Both the position numbers and the translations under genes were made by a program. DNA of 64,000 nt from Bacteroidota bacterium (GTDB lineage: Bacteria; Bacteroidota; Bacteroidia; AKYH767-A; OLB10), in the NCBI GenBank assembly GCA_019136655.1, contig JAGVTU010000006.1, positions 1 through 64,000 of the forward strand, written 5' to 3'. A model generated the notes under the pieces. That model was given only the letters and a program-made list of their open reading frames with translations. It ran no database searches and was not told the DNA's origin. How positions within the stretch are numbered: the first letter of the stretch is position 1; each line of letters starts with the position of its first letter. Shown piece by piece: positions 54,391-63,549 of the stretch.

Positions 54391-55299
54391 TTATATTTTT
54401 TGAGCTATGCGTAAACGTGCACTTCTTGAACGTGGATTAATCTGTTGTTCTTCGGCATCTGCCTCAAGTGGCTTCTTATTAATGGCTGTAAATGTTTTTG
54501 AAGTTATGTTGCCGAATAAATCTTTATCCATTACTCCACTTACATTTCCTGAAGCAATAAAATTTTTTACCATGCGGTCTTCCAGCGAATGGTAACTCAT
54601 GAAACAAATTCTGCCTCCACTCTTGATTATTCCCGGAAGTTGATTCAGCAGGGATTCCAGTTCCTGCATTTCTTTATTTACTACAATGCGTAAAGCCTGA
54701 AACAACTGAGCATAAAAGCGGCTTTCATCTTGTTTAGGTACCAGATGTGCTACTGCATTCTTCAGATCGAAAGTTGTTCTGATTGTTTTTGCATTACGTG
54801 AATGAACTATTGCCTTTGCCACCGATTTGGAATTGCGCAACTCGCCATAGAGAGAAAACATTTTCCATAATTCCTCTTCTGAAAATGTGTTTACTACGTC
54901 TGCAGCTGTCATGGAATCATTCACATTCATGCGCATATCAAGACTGCTTTCAAAACGAAAAGAAAAACCTCGCTCAGGTTCATCAAACTGATGTGACGAT
55001 ACGCCTAAGTCGGCAAGCAGCCCATCAACAGCAGAAATTCCTCTTGCGTTGAGCTCCTCTGTGATAGATGAAAAATTAGCGTGTATCACTATCAGATTTT
55101 TGGTGGTTATACTATTTTTTATTGCATCGGCATCTCTGTCAAATGCTATTACTTTTCCTGTTGTAAGCCTTGCGGCTATTGCTCTTGAATGTCCCCCTCC
55201 CCCGTACGTTACATCTGCATAAATTCCATCTTCTTTAATATTCAACCCCTCGATGCACCTGTGAAGCATCACCGGCACATGGTATTCATCACTGCCCAT
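54391..55299 (-). CDS. rsmH: 16S rRNA (cytosine-1402-N4)-methyltransferase
   Basis: Methylates N4 of C1402 in 16S rRNA (formerly MraW). 302 residues with HVPVMLHRCIEGL, the SAM loop ADVTYGGGGHSRAI, FDRDADAI, LLADLGVSSHQFDEPERGFSFR and the C-terminal SYHSLEDRMVKNFI and RSRSARLRIAQ. Overlaps the end of mraZ by 11 bases. Confidence 0.96.
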   Translation of the reverse strand: MGSDEYHVPVMLHRCIEGLNIKEDGIYADVTYGGGGHSRAIAARLTTGKVIAFDRDADAIKNSITTKNLIVIHANFSSITEELNARGISAVDGLLADLGVSSHQFDEPERGFSFRFESSLDMRMNVNDSMTAADVVNTFSEEELWKMFSLYGELRNSKSVAKAIVHSRNAKTIRTTFDLKNAVAHLVPKQDESRFYAQLFQALRIVVNKEMQELESLLNQLPGIIKSGGRICFMSYHSLEDRMVKNFIASGNVSGVMDKDLFGNITSKTFTAINKKPLEADAEEQQINPRSRSARLRIAQKI

Positions 55300-55765
55300 C
55301 CGATGGATTTTTTCCTCCCAGTTTTTCTTCTACCAGCTGCTCCAGATTTACACTGTGCTCTTTAATAAACTTATGGTATGCACGCTTATCCCAAATTTCA
55401 ATCCTGTCGTTAGCACCTGCCAGCACAATATCTTTTTTAATACCTGCATACGTCAAATGATCTTTCACTATCAGAAATCTTCCGTTGCTGTCCAACTCCA
55501 CATTGCGAACTCCATAGTAAAAGAGTGTAATCAACTCCTGATTTGATTTCAGAAATGTGTTTAGCTTACCTACATCCTGAGAAAGCACATTCCAGGTTTG
55601 CACTGGAAAAAACTCCAGTGACTTTCTGAAAATATTTTGCTTGATAACAAATCCGTCTCCGAGTACCTTCTCAAGAGTTTTCTTGTAAGGAGAAGGAAGC
55701 AATACACGGCCCTTAGCATCAACCGTGCTTTCATACACTCCAAACAGATTTATTACCTCACTCAC
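55289..55765 (-). CDS. mraZ: transcriptional regulator MraZ
   Basis: DNA-binding regulator of the dcw cluster, with two SpoVT/AbrB-like repeats. 158 residues from the proposed GTG 55765: first repeat LFGVYESTVDAKGRVLLPSPYKK and second VELDSNGRFLIVKDHLTYAGI (D-x-x-G-R in each). The start was chosen because the MraZ fold begins at LFG, and the longer frame from 55870 would place codons across the promoter and the MraZ boxes. CTG 55747, which has GAGG eight bases upstream, is another possibility. First gene of the cluster. Confidence 0.9.
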   Translation of the reverse strand: MSEVINLFGVYESTVDAKGRVLLPSPYKKTLEKVLGDGFVIKQNIFRKSLEFFPVQTWNVLSQDVGKLNTFLKSNQELITLFYYGVRNVELDSNGRFLIVKDHLTYAGIKKDIVLAGANDRIEIWDKRAYHKFIKEHSVNLEQLVEEKLGGKNPSDGQ

Positions 55766-55784
55766 AATAGAAGAAATTGATGCG

Positions 55785-55827
55785 CGAATGTAAAAAGAAT
55801 TTTCCCACGAAAACCCACATTTTCCCC
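55785..55827 (-). promoter_or_regulatory. mraZ promoter with three MraZ boxes
   Basis: On the minus strand GGGGA, TGGGT and TGGGA (55823-55827, 55813-55817, 55803-55807) repeat every ten bases with five-base spacers, the known MraZ operator pattern. The -7-like TACATTCG (55785-55792, one mismatch) follows, so the boxes sit over the -33 region. Confidence 0.8.
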
Positions 55828-55968
55828 TTTTTGTTGAAAACTTTCGTTTTTTGATGTATTTATGTCCCACCTTATGCGTTTTTTAGCTTCCGGTTTTCAG
55901 GGCAGGCTATTGCAGCAGATTCACGAATTTTGCACCGACATAAGCCTGAAAAAGTTGTTTTACTGAGT

Positions 55969-56820
55969 ATGAGTGAGGAGAATAAGAAGTTTATTGATGT
56001 AGCGGAAGTGATCCGTAGCAAGAATCCGCGGCTATATAAAATGCTGCCCGGGTTTGTAACTCGTTATATCAAGAGAATCGTTCACGAGGACGAGGTCAAT
56101 GATTTTATTTCCCGTCACGGACATAAAACATCTTTTGAATTTGTGGATGCCATCATTGAAGAATTTCAGATCAGCATTAAAATTTACGGAGAAGAAAACA
56201 TCATCCGTGAGGGCCGTTGTATTTTTGCAGGCAATCATCCCATTGGCGGACTGGATGCCATGGCTCTGATTCATCAGATAGGACTGCACAGGCGCGACCT
56301 GATGTTTATAGTAAATGATATTCTGCTTCAACTAAAAAATCTCAAAGACCTGTTTATTGGAGTAAACAAGCATGGAAAAAATTCAGTTCAGTCTTTCAAA
56401 GCAATTGATGCATTGTATGCCTCTGACAAAGCAACCTTAATTTTTCCTGCAGGACTGGTATCGCGCAAACAGGGCAACATCATCAAAGATCTTCAATGGA
56501 AGAAAAGTTTTATCATCAAGTCAAAACAATACAACAGTCCGATAGTTCCTGTATATATTGACGGACGTAATTCAAACTGGTTTTATAATCTGGCCAACTG
56601 GCGAAAGCGTTTGGGCATACAGGCAAATATTGAAATGCTTTATCTGATGGATGAAATGTATTACCAAAGAGGAAAAACAGTAAGCCTCACTTTTGGCAAA
56701 CCGGTTGATTCTTCAGTTTTTGACGACAGCGTAAATGATGGCACATGGGCAGAGTTGATGAAAGAACATGTCTATAGTTTAAAAAATAACCCCAATAATA
56801 TATTTCATGCCGGCCGATAG
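55969..56820 (+). CDS. lysophospholipid/glycerol acyltransferase family (PlsC domain) protein
   Basis: A 283-residue acyltransferase. The acyl-transfer motif is NHPIGGLDAM (His-x5-Asp), a variant of HxxxxD, and IFPAGLVSRKQ matches the third block (E/FPEG). IVNDILLQLKNLKDLFIGVNKHG fits block II. The size and wording (early helical MSEENKKFIDVAEVIRSKNP) resemble the ornithine lipid/1-acyl-glycerol-type subfamily, but the acceptor is not known. ATG 55969 was chosen; a TTG at 55930 would add 13 residues and overlaps the likely promoter. It is divergent from mraZ and overlaps murQ by 14 bases. Confidence 0.85.
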   Translation: MSEENKKFIDVAEVIRSKNPRLYKMLPGFVTRYIKRIVHEDEVNDFISRHGHKTSFEFVDAIIEEFQISIKIYGEENIIREGRCIFAGNHPIGGLDAMALIHQIGLHRRDLMFIVNDILLQLKNLKDLFIGVNKHGKNSVQSFKAIDALYASDKATLIFPAGLVSRKQGNIIKDLQWKKSFIIKSKQYNSPIVPVYIDGRNSNWFYNLANWRKRLGIQANIEMLYLMDEMYYQRGKTVSLTFGKPVDSSVFDDSVNDGTWAELMKEHVYSLKNNPNNIFHAGR

Positions 56821-57634
56821 GAAAAAATTTTTGCGTACGACAGAAAAAGATTCGCATTATCGTCATCTTGAGAAAATGAAAGTGACGGAACTGCTGCTCA
56901 ACATCAATAAAGAAGATCATACTGTGCCGCGCATCATCAAAAAAAATATTTCAGCTGTTGAAGCGCTGACTCAAGCTGTCATCCGTAAAATGAAAGCCGG
57001 AGGAAGGCTTTTTTATATTGGTGCAGGCACCAGTGGACGGCTGGGTATTGTGGATGCATCGGAATGTCCGCCCACCTATGGCATTGCACATGGCAGAGTG
57101 ATTGGACTCATTGCCGGTGGCGACAGTGCCATTCGCAAAGCTGTTGAATTTGCAGAAGACAGTGAGTTGCAGGGATGGCTGGATCTTAAAAAATATAAAA
57201 TCACTAAAAAGGATGTCGTAATAGGTATTGCAGCTTCAGGAACTACTCCTTATGTAGTTGGTGCATTAAAAAAATGTGTCGAACATAAGATTACCACAGG
57301 ATGTATTGTTTGCAACAAGAACTCACCTGTAGCTTCTTTTGCCGATTATCCTGTTGAGATAATAACAGGTCCTGAATTTGTTACCGGAAGCACACGAATG
57401 AAAGCCGGTACTGCACAAAAATTAGTACTCAACATGATCAGTACTTCGGTGATGATAAAACTCGGTCGGGTGAAAGACAATAAGATGGTGGATATGCAGC
57501 TTACCAATAACAAACTGGTGAACCGCGGTGAACGTATGATTATGGAAGAACTTAAAATACCTGCCGCAAAAGCTCAGGCATTGCTGAAGAAACACGGAAG
57601 TGTGCGAAATGTCATAAAAAATTACAAGCCATAA
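56807..57634 (+). CDS. murQ: N-acetylmuramic acid 6-phosphate etherase
   Basis: Cleaves the lactyl ether of MurNAc-6-P to give GlcNAc-6-P in wall recycling. 275 residues. SIS-domain features: GRLFYIGAGTSGRLGIVDASECPPTYG with the catalytic Glu, GIAASGTTPYVVGAL, and the MurQ signature GPEFVTGSTRMKAGTAQKLVLN. A slightly short MurQ (usual about 300). The overlap with the acyltransferase suggests co-expression. Confidence 0.94.
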   Translation: MPADRKKFLRTTEKDSHYRHLEKMKVTELLLNINKEDHTVPRIIKKNISAVEALTQAVIRKMKAGGRLFYIGAGTSGRLGIVDASECPPTYGIAHGRVIGLIAGGDSAIRKAVEFAEDSELQGWLDLKKYKITKKDVVIGIAASGTTPYVVGALKKCVEHKITTGCIVCNKNSPVASFADYPVEIITGPEFVTGSTRMKAGTAQKLVLNMISTSVMIKLGRVKDNKMVDMQLTNNKLVNRGERMIMEELKIPAAKAQALLKKHGSVRNVIKNYKP

Positions 57635-57659
57635 TCTGCTTATTTCTGTTTTTCTGAAT

Positions 57660-57667
57660 TATTTTTG
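57660..57667 (+). promoter_or_regulatory. -7 promoter element (TATTTTTG)
   Basis: Fits TAnnTTTG, 25 bases before the ATG of the 189-residue gene at 57693. Confidence 0.5.
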
Positions 57668-57692
57668 CAGTACACAAAAGTGGAGTTGAGCA

Positions 57693-58262
57693 ATGCAGGA
57701 CATCGAACCTTTTTATAACTGGATGGACTTATATCTGGCTTCAGAGGATGAGCTGAGTCCATTTTATGGAAGGGTGTATAGTGAGTTCGAATACAGCAAT
57801 ACGCTATATAATTATTTCATTCACCCGCAGTGGGACGACTTTGGCTCATCTACGCTTTATCTTAAAGTAATATATTGTGATTACGAAAAGTCGTTTGCCA
57901 TCATTGAGCTGATGGGCGAATGGAATGATGCCATCAGCAATGATATTATGATGCTGAAACGTGATGTGATTGAGAACATGATGGAAAACGGAATCTGCAA
58001 ATTCATTCTTATCGGTGAGAACGTACTCAACTTTCATGCTTCAGACGATTGCTATTACGAAGAATGGTTTGAAGAAATAAATGAGAACGGTTGGATAGCT
58101 GCCATCAACTTCAGAGAGCATGTGCTTTCAGAAATGCAAAAAGCCAATATTGATTATTACGTGCTGTTTGGCGGAGAACTGGATAACCTGAACTGGCGAA
58201 CTTATCGCCCCACACAGTTGGTCAACCGTGTGAACGACATCATCCGTCACAGAATAGGATAA
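57693..58262 (+). CDS. conserved hypothetical protein
   Basis: A 189-residue acidic soluble protein with many aromatic residues (YNWMDLYLASEDELSPFYGR, CDYEKSFAIIELMGEWND, YYVLFGGELDNLNWRTYRP). It has no signal peptide or membrane segment. I do not recognise a named domain. Good coding wording, its own promoter element and a stop abutting the next (convergent) gene make it a real gene. Confidence 0.75.
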   Translation: MQDIEPFYNWMDLYLASEDELSPFYGRVYSEFEYSNTLYNYFIHPQWDDFGSSTLYLKVIYCDYEKSFAIIELMGEWNDAISNDIMMLKRDVIENMMENGICKFILIGENVLNFHASDDCYYEEWFEEINENGWIAAINFREHVLSEMQKANIDYYVLFGGELDNLNWRTYRPTQLVNRVNDIIRHRIG

Positions 58263-58505
58263 TTATTTTTTTTCTGAAAACAACCGGTCAATAGCTTCGG
58301 CAAGTTGTCTGTCTTTTTCAGTTACCTTATTTCCGGCATCATGTGTTGACAGATTTATTTCAACCGTATCGTAAACATTTCGCCAGTCGGGATGATGATT
58401 CATTTTCTCGGCAAGAAAAGCCACCTCTGTCATAAAAGCAAATGCCTGAGTAAAATCTTTAAACTTAAAAGTTTTCTGAAGGCGGCTATCTTTTTCAGTC
58501 CACAT
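58263..58505 (-). CDS. 4a-hydroxytetrahydrobiopterin dehydratase (pterin-4a-carbinolamine dehydratase)
   Basis: Dehydrates the carbinolamine pterin product of aromatic amino acid hydroxylases, or acts in pterin recycling. 80 residues. The active-site segment [26 protein letters not shown] gives the family pattern H-H-P-x-W...Y..V...L.THD. Short at both ends, so it may be the minimal form. It follows ade by four bases. Confidence 0.9.
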   Translation of the reverse strand: MWTEKDSRLQKTFKFKDFTQAFAFMTEVAFLAEKMNHHPDWRNVYDTVEINLSTHDAGNKVTEKDRQLAEAIDRLFSEKK

Positions 58506-58509
58506 CGTT

Positions 58510-60147
58510 TTAAGTATTTAATGTTGTCAATTCAAATTTGTCCACATCAAACAATCCTTTATCACCAATTTTAAAATGTGGAATCACCAACAAAGCCATA
58601 AATGATAAGGTCATAAAAGGTGCCCTGAGCTTTGAGCCAAGTTGCTTTGCCATAGCATCCAGTTCGCTGTAGGCATTGCCTGTTTCAAGGCAACTGTCAG
58701 TACTCATCAGCCCAGCCACAGGAAGAGCAATGCTTTTTTTATCCTTTCCGTTCACTACGCAAAGGCCACCACCGTAATTCATCAGTGTATTAATTGCTTC
58801 CACAATATCTTCATCGTTTACGCCTACTGCAATTATATTATGTGAGTCGTGTGCTACAGTTGATGCAATGGCCCCGCTTCTAAATCCGAAATTTTTTATA
58901 AATCCGATAACCGGAGGTGCTTTGCGGTAGCGGTTCACTACCGTTATTTTTAATATATCCTTAGAAATATCACTCACCCAGCAATTATCTTTTGAGGCAG
59001 GCTTGTCATGAATGCAACGGGTAATCAGTTGTCCGTCTAATGCTTCAATAATTTTAATGGCTTCACCAGTAATTTTTACTTTCAGCTCATCCTGTTGAAT
59101 CGGAGAAGACTTAAAATGATTGATAGCTGCATGCTTTTTGGGTTTCAGGTTCGAAACTCCATTTTCGGCTAAACAAACGCCATCAATCCATGTTTGCATC
59201 ACGTTGAATTCGGTAAGGTTATCCACTACAATAAAATCTGCCGCATCTCCATTGCGCATTAATCCTGTATTCAGGTTGTAATGCAGCACAGGATTCACAC
59301 AGGCACATTGCAACACATCAAACAACTGATGACCTTTTTGTAAAGCACGTTTTACCAGTTCATTGATATGACCTTTCAGCAAATCATCCGGATGTTTATC
59401 ATCACTGCAAAGCATGGTAACAGAAGGATGCGAAGAAATCAGTGAATGAAGTGCTTCAAAATTTTTAGCAGCAGAGCCTTCACGTATAATTATCTTCATG
59501 CCGAAGTTGATTTTATCAAGAGCTTCCTCTAAAGTAAAGCATTCGTGGTCGGTGCTGATGCCGGCACTGATGTATTTTTTTGCCTGCTCACCCCTCAATC
59601 CGGGAGCATGGCCATCCACAGGCTTTCCATATTTATGTGCAGCAGCAATTTTCTTCATCACCTCAGCATCATCAAACAACACACCCGGGTAATTCATCAT
59701 CTCACTGAGGTATTTTATTTCGCTGCGCTGAAGCAGTTTTTCAGTCATTGCAGCGTCAATCACAGCACCTGCCGTTTCAAAACCGGTGGCAGGCACACAG
59801 GAAGGTGCTCCGAAGTTTATTTTTAGTCCAGCATCACGGGCATTTTCAATCATAAAGTCTATGCCTTCCAATCCACATACATTCGCTATTTCGTGAGGAT
59901 CGCTCACGGTTGACACTGTGCCATGAGTGAGAGCAATCCTGGCAAACTCATAAGGTACCAGCATGCTGCTTTCTATATGAATGTGGGCATCGGTGAAGCC
60001 GGGCAAAATATATTCTGAAAAGTGGCCATCCACAGGGGCGATTTCTTTAATTTTTCCCTCCTGAATCAAAATCTCACCGGCATATATCTTCCGGCTGAAA
60101 ACATCCACAATATTGCCCTTTATCTTTGTCTGATGTTGTTTATTCAT
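58510..60147 (-). CDS. ade: adenine deaminase
   Basis: Converts adenine to hypoxanthine and ammonia. 545 residues of the amidohydrolase superfamily: metal ligands in [40 protein letters not shown] and [10 protein letters not shown], and the C-terminal ade-specific region with [18 protein letters not shown]. Pairs with the pterin dehydratase downstream; divergent from the cold-shock gene. Confidence 0.94.
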   Translation of the reverse strand: MNKQHQTKIKGNIVDVFSRKIYAGEILIQEGKIKEIAPVDGHFSEYILPGFTDAHIHIESSMLVPYEFARIALTHGTVSTVSDPHEIANVCGLEGIDFMIENARDAGLKINFGAPSCVPATGFETAGAVIDAAMTEKLLQRSEIKYLSEMMNYPGVLFDDAEVMKKIAAAHKYGKPVDGHAPGLRGEQAKKYISAGISTDHECFTLEEALDKINFGMKIIIREGSAAKNFEALHSLISSHPSVTMLCSDDKHPDDLLKGHINELVKRALQKGHQLFDVLQCACVNPVLHYNLNTGLMRNGDAADFIVVDNLTEFNVMQTWIDGVCLAENGVSNLKPKKHAAINHFKSSPIQQDELKVKITGEAIKIIEALDGQLITRCIHDKPASKDNCWVSDISKDILKITVVNRYRKAPPVIGFIKNFGFRSGAIASTVAHDSHNIIAVGVNDEDIVEAINTLMNYGGGLCVVNGKDKKSIALPVAGLMSTDSCLETGNAYSELDAMAKQLGSKLRAPFMTLSFMALLVIPHFKIGDKGLFDVDKFELTTLNT

Positions 60148-60189
60148 CTAAAAAACTTCCGGAATTATCTTATTTGTAATTAAATAGTT

Positions 60190-60197
60190 TATCTTTG
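60190..60197 (+). promoter_or_regulatory. -7 promoter element (TATCTTTG) of the cold-shock gene
   Basis: Exact TAnnTTTG match 33 bases before the ATG. A TTTG at 60173 is only 13 bases upstream, short for a -33 element. The leader is AT-rich and short, unlike the long cold-sensing leader of E. coli cspA. Confidence 0.55.
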
Positions 60198-60230
60198 GCG
60201 CATTAATTCACAAATTTAATTATTTATTTA

Positions 60231-60425
60231 ATGAAAACCGGTAAAGTAAAATTCTTCAACAGCTCTAAAGGCTTTGGATTTATTGTTGAAGATGATGGCG
60301 GAAAAGAACTGTTTGTTCACCAAACAGGATTAGTTGACCGCATCACGGACAATGACCTTGTAACTTATGAAGTAGTACAGGGCAAAAAAGGCTTAAATGC
60401 CGTTAATGTTAAAAAGCAACAGTAA
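60231..60425 (+). CDS. cold-shock domain protein (CspA family)
   Basis: A 64-residue single OB-fold RNA chaperone. TGKVKFFNSSKGFGFIVEDDGGKELFVH holds RNP1 (KGFGFI) and RNP2 (LFVH), followed by VTYEVVQGKKGLNAVNV. Own promoter; followed by a hairpin at 60459-60486. Confidence 0.93.
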   Translation: MKTGKVKFFNSSKGFGFIVEDDGGKELFVHQTGLVDRITDNDLVTYEVVQGKKGLNAVNVKKQQ

Positions 60426-60458
60426 AAAGATATTTTACTAGTAATTTTTTAATGTTAT

Positions 60459-60486
60459 ATCCCCGATTGTTCACTCAGTCGGGGAT
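60459..60486 (+). terminator. hairpin terminator after the cold-shock gene
   Basis: ATCCCCGA, a 12-base loop and TCGGGGAT followed by a loose A/T tail (TTAAATTTTA). The weak T-tract lowers certainty. Confidence 0.6.
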
Positions 60487-60603
60487 TTAAATTTTATTCC
60501 GGTTATAGAATTACGAAGTCATTGAAGCAGGAATAATATACGTTTACACCTGTTGTCAGAAAAATGATTTAATTTTCTGCACAGTGCAATGACGAATGCA
60601 GTA

Positions 60604-60634
60604 TTTGCTGTCATAATAAAGAATCCTACTTTTG
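60604..60634 (+). promoter_or_regulatory. promoter of tRNA-Pro
   Basis: TTTG (60604-60607), a 19-base spacer and TACTTTTG (60627-60634), 15 bases before the mature tRNA start. Confidence 0.75.
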
Positions 60635-60649
60635 CTCTCTCAAAAAATT

Positions 60650-60726
60650 CGGGAAGTAGCGCAGCCCGGTAGCGCACCACGTTCGGGACGTGGGGGTCGC
60701 AGGTTCGAATCCTGTCTTCCCGACCA
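60650..60726 (+). tRNA. tRNA-Pro (anticodon CGG), CCA encoded
   Basis: Acceptor CGGGAAG pairs with CTTCCCG (60716-60722), discriminator A and encoded CCA (60724-60726). Anticodon stem CCACG/CGTGG around TTCGGGA; T-arm GCAGGTTCGAATCCTGT. Unlike the Gly and Leu genes at 10 kb, the 3' CCA is in the DNA. Confidence 0.96.
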
Positions 60727-60786
60727 ATAGGTTTCAAGCAATCGCTCTTATAAATCTTAAAACTCATTAAGTTTTTCGTTGAATAC

Positions 60787-60794
60787 TATTTTTG
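60787..60794 (+). promoter_or_regulatory. possible -7 element (TATTTTTG) for recG
   Basis: TAnnTTTG match 43 bases before the recG ATG; no clear -33. Confidence 0.35.
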
Positions 60795-60837
60795 TTTTTA
60801 TTACAGTGCATTATTAAAGTAATATCAGCTCTATTAT

Positions 60838-62937
60838 ATGAGTTTGTATCTTCAAAAAGACATAGAGTTTGTAAAAACAGTAGGGCCTCAGCGTGCGCAG
60901 ATATTTCGTACTGAGCTTGGCATTTTTACGGTTGAAGATTTATTGCATCACTTCCCTTTCAGATATGTTGATCGCTCCAGGTTTTACAGTATTTCGGAAC
61001 TGAATGCCGATTTACCTTATGTGCAACTCAAAGGAGTAATTACATCCATTTCAGGTTTCGGAAACAAGCGCACTACACGTCTGCAGGCATCTTTCAGAGA
61101 TGAAACAGGAACAATGGATCTGGTATGGTTTCAGGGAATAAAATGGATACGCGAAAGTGTGAAAGCAGGAACACCATACATCATCTTTGGCAAACCTACC
61201 CTCTTTAACGGAGTGTGGAATATGGTGCATCCCGAATTGGAAACGCAGGAAAAATTTGACGAAAATCCTTTTAAAGGTTTTCAGCCGGTGTATGCCACTA
61301 CAGAGAAAAGCAAAACCAAAGGTTTAGACAGCAAGGGAATTATGCGTGCCATGCATGCTGCGCTTAAAGGTCTTCCATCGCAACTTGCCGAAACACTCCC
61401 TAATGAAATACTGCATAAACATCAGTTGCATCCTGTATATGATTCTTATCTGCAGATTCACTTTCCTTCTGATGCTGATTCACTTCGCAAAGCCCGTCAG
61501 CGTTTTAAATTTGAAGAATTGTTTTATATACAGCTGAAACTTTTACAAAACAAACAGGTAAGAACAGAAGCCCATAAAGGAAGAGTTTTTGACCAAGTAG
61601 GATATCTGTTTAACACATTTTATAAGGACTATCTGCCCTTTGAACTTACAAATGCTCAGAAACGTGTGTTGAAAGAAATAAGAAAAGATACTGTAAGCGG
61701 AAACCAAATGAACCGGCTGGTGCAGGGCGATGTGGGCAGTGGAAAAACGGTGGTTGCACTGTTGGCAATGTTGCTTGCCCTTGATAATAAACAACAGGCC
61801 TGCATGATGGCGCCAACTGAAATTCTGGCAAATCAACATTATGCTTCAGTAAAAGAATTGCTGAAAGACCTTCCTGTAAATGTAGGTTTGCTTACAGGTT
61901 CTGTTCCTGAGTCAAAAAAGAAAGAGCTGATTGCGCAGCTTTCAGATAAAGAAATACACCTGCTCATAGGTACACATGCACTGATAGAAGACAGAGTGAA
62001 ATTTGCAGATCTTGGAATAGTGGTTATTGATGAGCAACATCGCTTTGGTGTGGAGCAACGTGCAAAGTTGTGGATGAAAGAAAATCCTCCACATGTACTG
62101 GTGATGACTGCAACACCCATACCGCGCACATTAGCCATGACTTTGTATGGCGACCTTGACATGTCGGCTATTGATGAAATGCCTGCAGGCCGAAAGCCGA
62201 TAAAAACTTTGCATAAGTTTGAATCATCACGTCTGCGTGTGATTGGTTTTATGAAAGAGCAGATACGGTTGGGCCGACAGATATATATTGTATATCCTCT
62301 CATTGAAGAATCTGAAAAAATGGATTATCAGAATCTGATGGATGGTTATGATATTTTGAGAAGAGAATTTCCATTGCCTGATTATTACATCAGCATTGTG
62401 CATGGCAAAATGAAACCTAAAGACAAAGACTATGAGATGGAACAATTTGTAAAAGGCCGCACACATATAATGATTGCAACAACCGTAATTGAAGTGGGTG
62501 TGAACGTGCCCAACGCATCGGTAATGATTATTGAAAGTGCTGAGCGTTTTGGTCTTTCGCAACTGCATCAGCTGCGCGGGCGTGTGGGTCGTGGTGCCGA
62601 ACAATCGTACTGCATACTGATGACAGGTGACAAACTTTCGACAGTTGCACGTATGCGAATGCAAACCATGGTGAACACCAACAATGGTTTTGAAATTGCT
62701 GAAACAGATTTGAAACTACGTGGCCCTGGCGACATTACCGGAACACAACAAAGTGGTTTGCTTGATTTGAAAATTGCTGATATTGCAAAGGACGGAGCCA
62801 TTCTTGAAGCAGCACGCAAGAGTGCTATTGATTTATTACAGGATGACCCACATCTGACTGATGCAAAAAATCAGTTGTGCAAACAACAACTGATAAAAAA
62901 GAGACAAGGAAAACCTAACTGGAGTAAGGTGAGTTGA
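60838..62937 (+). CDS. recG: ATP-dependent DNA helicase RecG
   Basis: Remodels stalled forks and Holliday junctions. 699 residues: the N-terminal wedge (OB fold, about 45-200: VQLKGVITSISGFG) is followed by an SF2 motor with GDVGSGKTVVA near 300, MMAPTEILANQH, DEQHRFGVEQR, TATPIPRTLAMTLYGDLD and LRGRVGRG, then the TRG-type RecG C-terminus (LRGPGDITGTQQSGL). Full length for the family. Confidence 0.96.
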   Translation: MSLYLQKDIEFVKTVGPQRAQIFRTELGIFTVEDLLHHFPFRYVDRSRFYSISELNADLPYVQLKGVITSISGFGNKRTTRLQASFRDETGTMDLVWFQGIKWIRESVKAGTPYIIFGKPTLFNGVWNMVHPELETQEKFDENPFKGFQPVYATTEKSKTKGLDSKGIMRAMHAALKGLPSQLAETLPNEILHKHQLHPVYDSYLQIHFPSDADSLRKARQRFKFEELFYIQLKLLQNKQVRTEAHKGRVFDQVGYLFNTFYKDYLPFELTNAQKRVLKEIRKDTVSGNQMNRLVQGDVGSGKTVVALLAMLLALDNKQQACMMAPTEILANQHYASVKELLKDLPVNVGLLTGSVPESKKKELIAQLSDKEIHLLIGTHALIEDRVKFADLGIVVIDEQHRFGVEQRAKLWMKENPPHVLVMTATPIPRTLAMTLYGDLDMSAIDEMPAGRKPIKTLHKFESSRLRVIGFMKEQIRLGRQIYIVYPLIEESEKMDYQNLMDGYDILRREFPLPDYYISIVHGKMKPKDKDYEMEQFVKGRTHIMIATTVIEVGVNVPNASVMIIESAERFGLSQLHQLRGRVGRGAEQSYCILMTGDKLSTVARMRMQTMVNTNNGFEIAETDLKLRGPGDITGTQQSGLLDLKIADIAKDGAILEAARKSAIDLLQDDPHLTDAKNQLCKQQLIKKRQGKPNWSKVS

Positions 62938-62951
62938 AAAACGAAATGCAG

Positions 62952-63149
62952 TTATTGCGTTTCGTCATGTAAATAATTTAAAAGCTCAGGTGAGTTGACT
63001 GTATTATCGCTGTTTTGCGATTGCTTTTTCCAGAGTTGACCATTTTTGCGGTGCGCACGTAACTGTCGGGCCGGTCGTGAAGCGATAAGATAAGCTATAC
63101 CAAAACACAGTAAAGCTCCTCCTAACAAAATAATATCTATTGCGTGCAT
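62952..63149 (-). CDS. small single-pass membrane protein
   Basis: A 65-residue frame starting MHAIDIILLGGALLCFGIAY, one hydrophobic helix (about 4-22), then a basic stretch (RPARQLRAHRKNGQLWKKQ) and a polar end. Convergent with recG, which stops 14 bases away. No family recognised. A TAACTTTT -7-like string just before the ATG is weak support. Confidence 0.45.
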   Translation of the reverse strand: MHAIDIILLGGALLCFGIAYLIASRPARQLRAHRKNGQLWKKQSQNSDNTVNSPELLNYLHDETQ

Positions 63150-63454
63150 AAAAGTTATTTTCTGCGTGGTTATACTTCTGCATCACTATTTGGTTACATC
63201 AAAATGTGCTGTTGTTCTTACATTTGAAAAAAGGAATCAGCTTTAAACTTAAACCGCCCTTCCTACTTTTCTCCTCCCTTTTTAATTTTTAATACCAACC
63301 CTGTTGGGCAATAATGCTTAAGAAAGTTTGGTGTCAACCTGTAACTTTTGGCATTTTCAGGCCGTCTTATTCATGAATTCCGGGCATTGAAACCCATTTA
63401 AAAGTACCACAAAGTTAATTTACAGTAAAATTTTTAAAATGATTGTCAACAAGT
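63150..63454. other. intergenic stretch without a gene
   Basis: About 300 AT-rich bases. They include a palindrome-like CAACCCTGTTGGGCA near 63297, similar to the CCCTACGGG repeats at 40 kb, and a stray TACATTTG at 63219. Nothing else could be supported. Confidence 0.6.
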
Positions 63455-63516
63455 TATAAAATATTTTAGTACTATGTGTTGCATAGTACCATCCTTTGAA
63501 TATATCTTTGCATCGT
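63455..63516 (+). promoter_or_regulatory. promoter with palindromic PadR operator (copy A)
   Basis: Contains GTACTATG-N5-CATAGTAC (63469-63489) and -7 TATCTTTG (63503-63510). All 62 bases match 39754-39815 (reverse strand) with one mismatch. The palindrome's middle TGTTG sits at the -33 position, so binding should block sigma. Confidence 0.85.
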
Positions 63517-63549
63517 CAAATCAATCAAAAACACATAAAAACAAAAAAA

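Noticed and set aside
55766-55870. N-terminal extension of MraZ to an upstream ATG
   Set aside because: The extra 35 residues are not MraZ-like, and the frame would cross the -7 element and the three MraZ boxes.
60519-60767. 82-residue minus-strand frame with [10 protein letters not shown]
   Set aside because: It is antisense to tRNA-Pro, a known false-gene signature.
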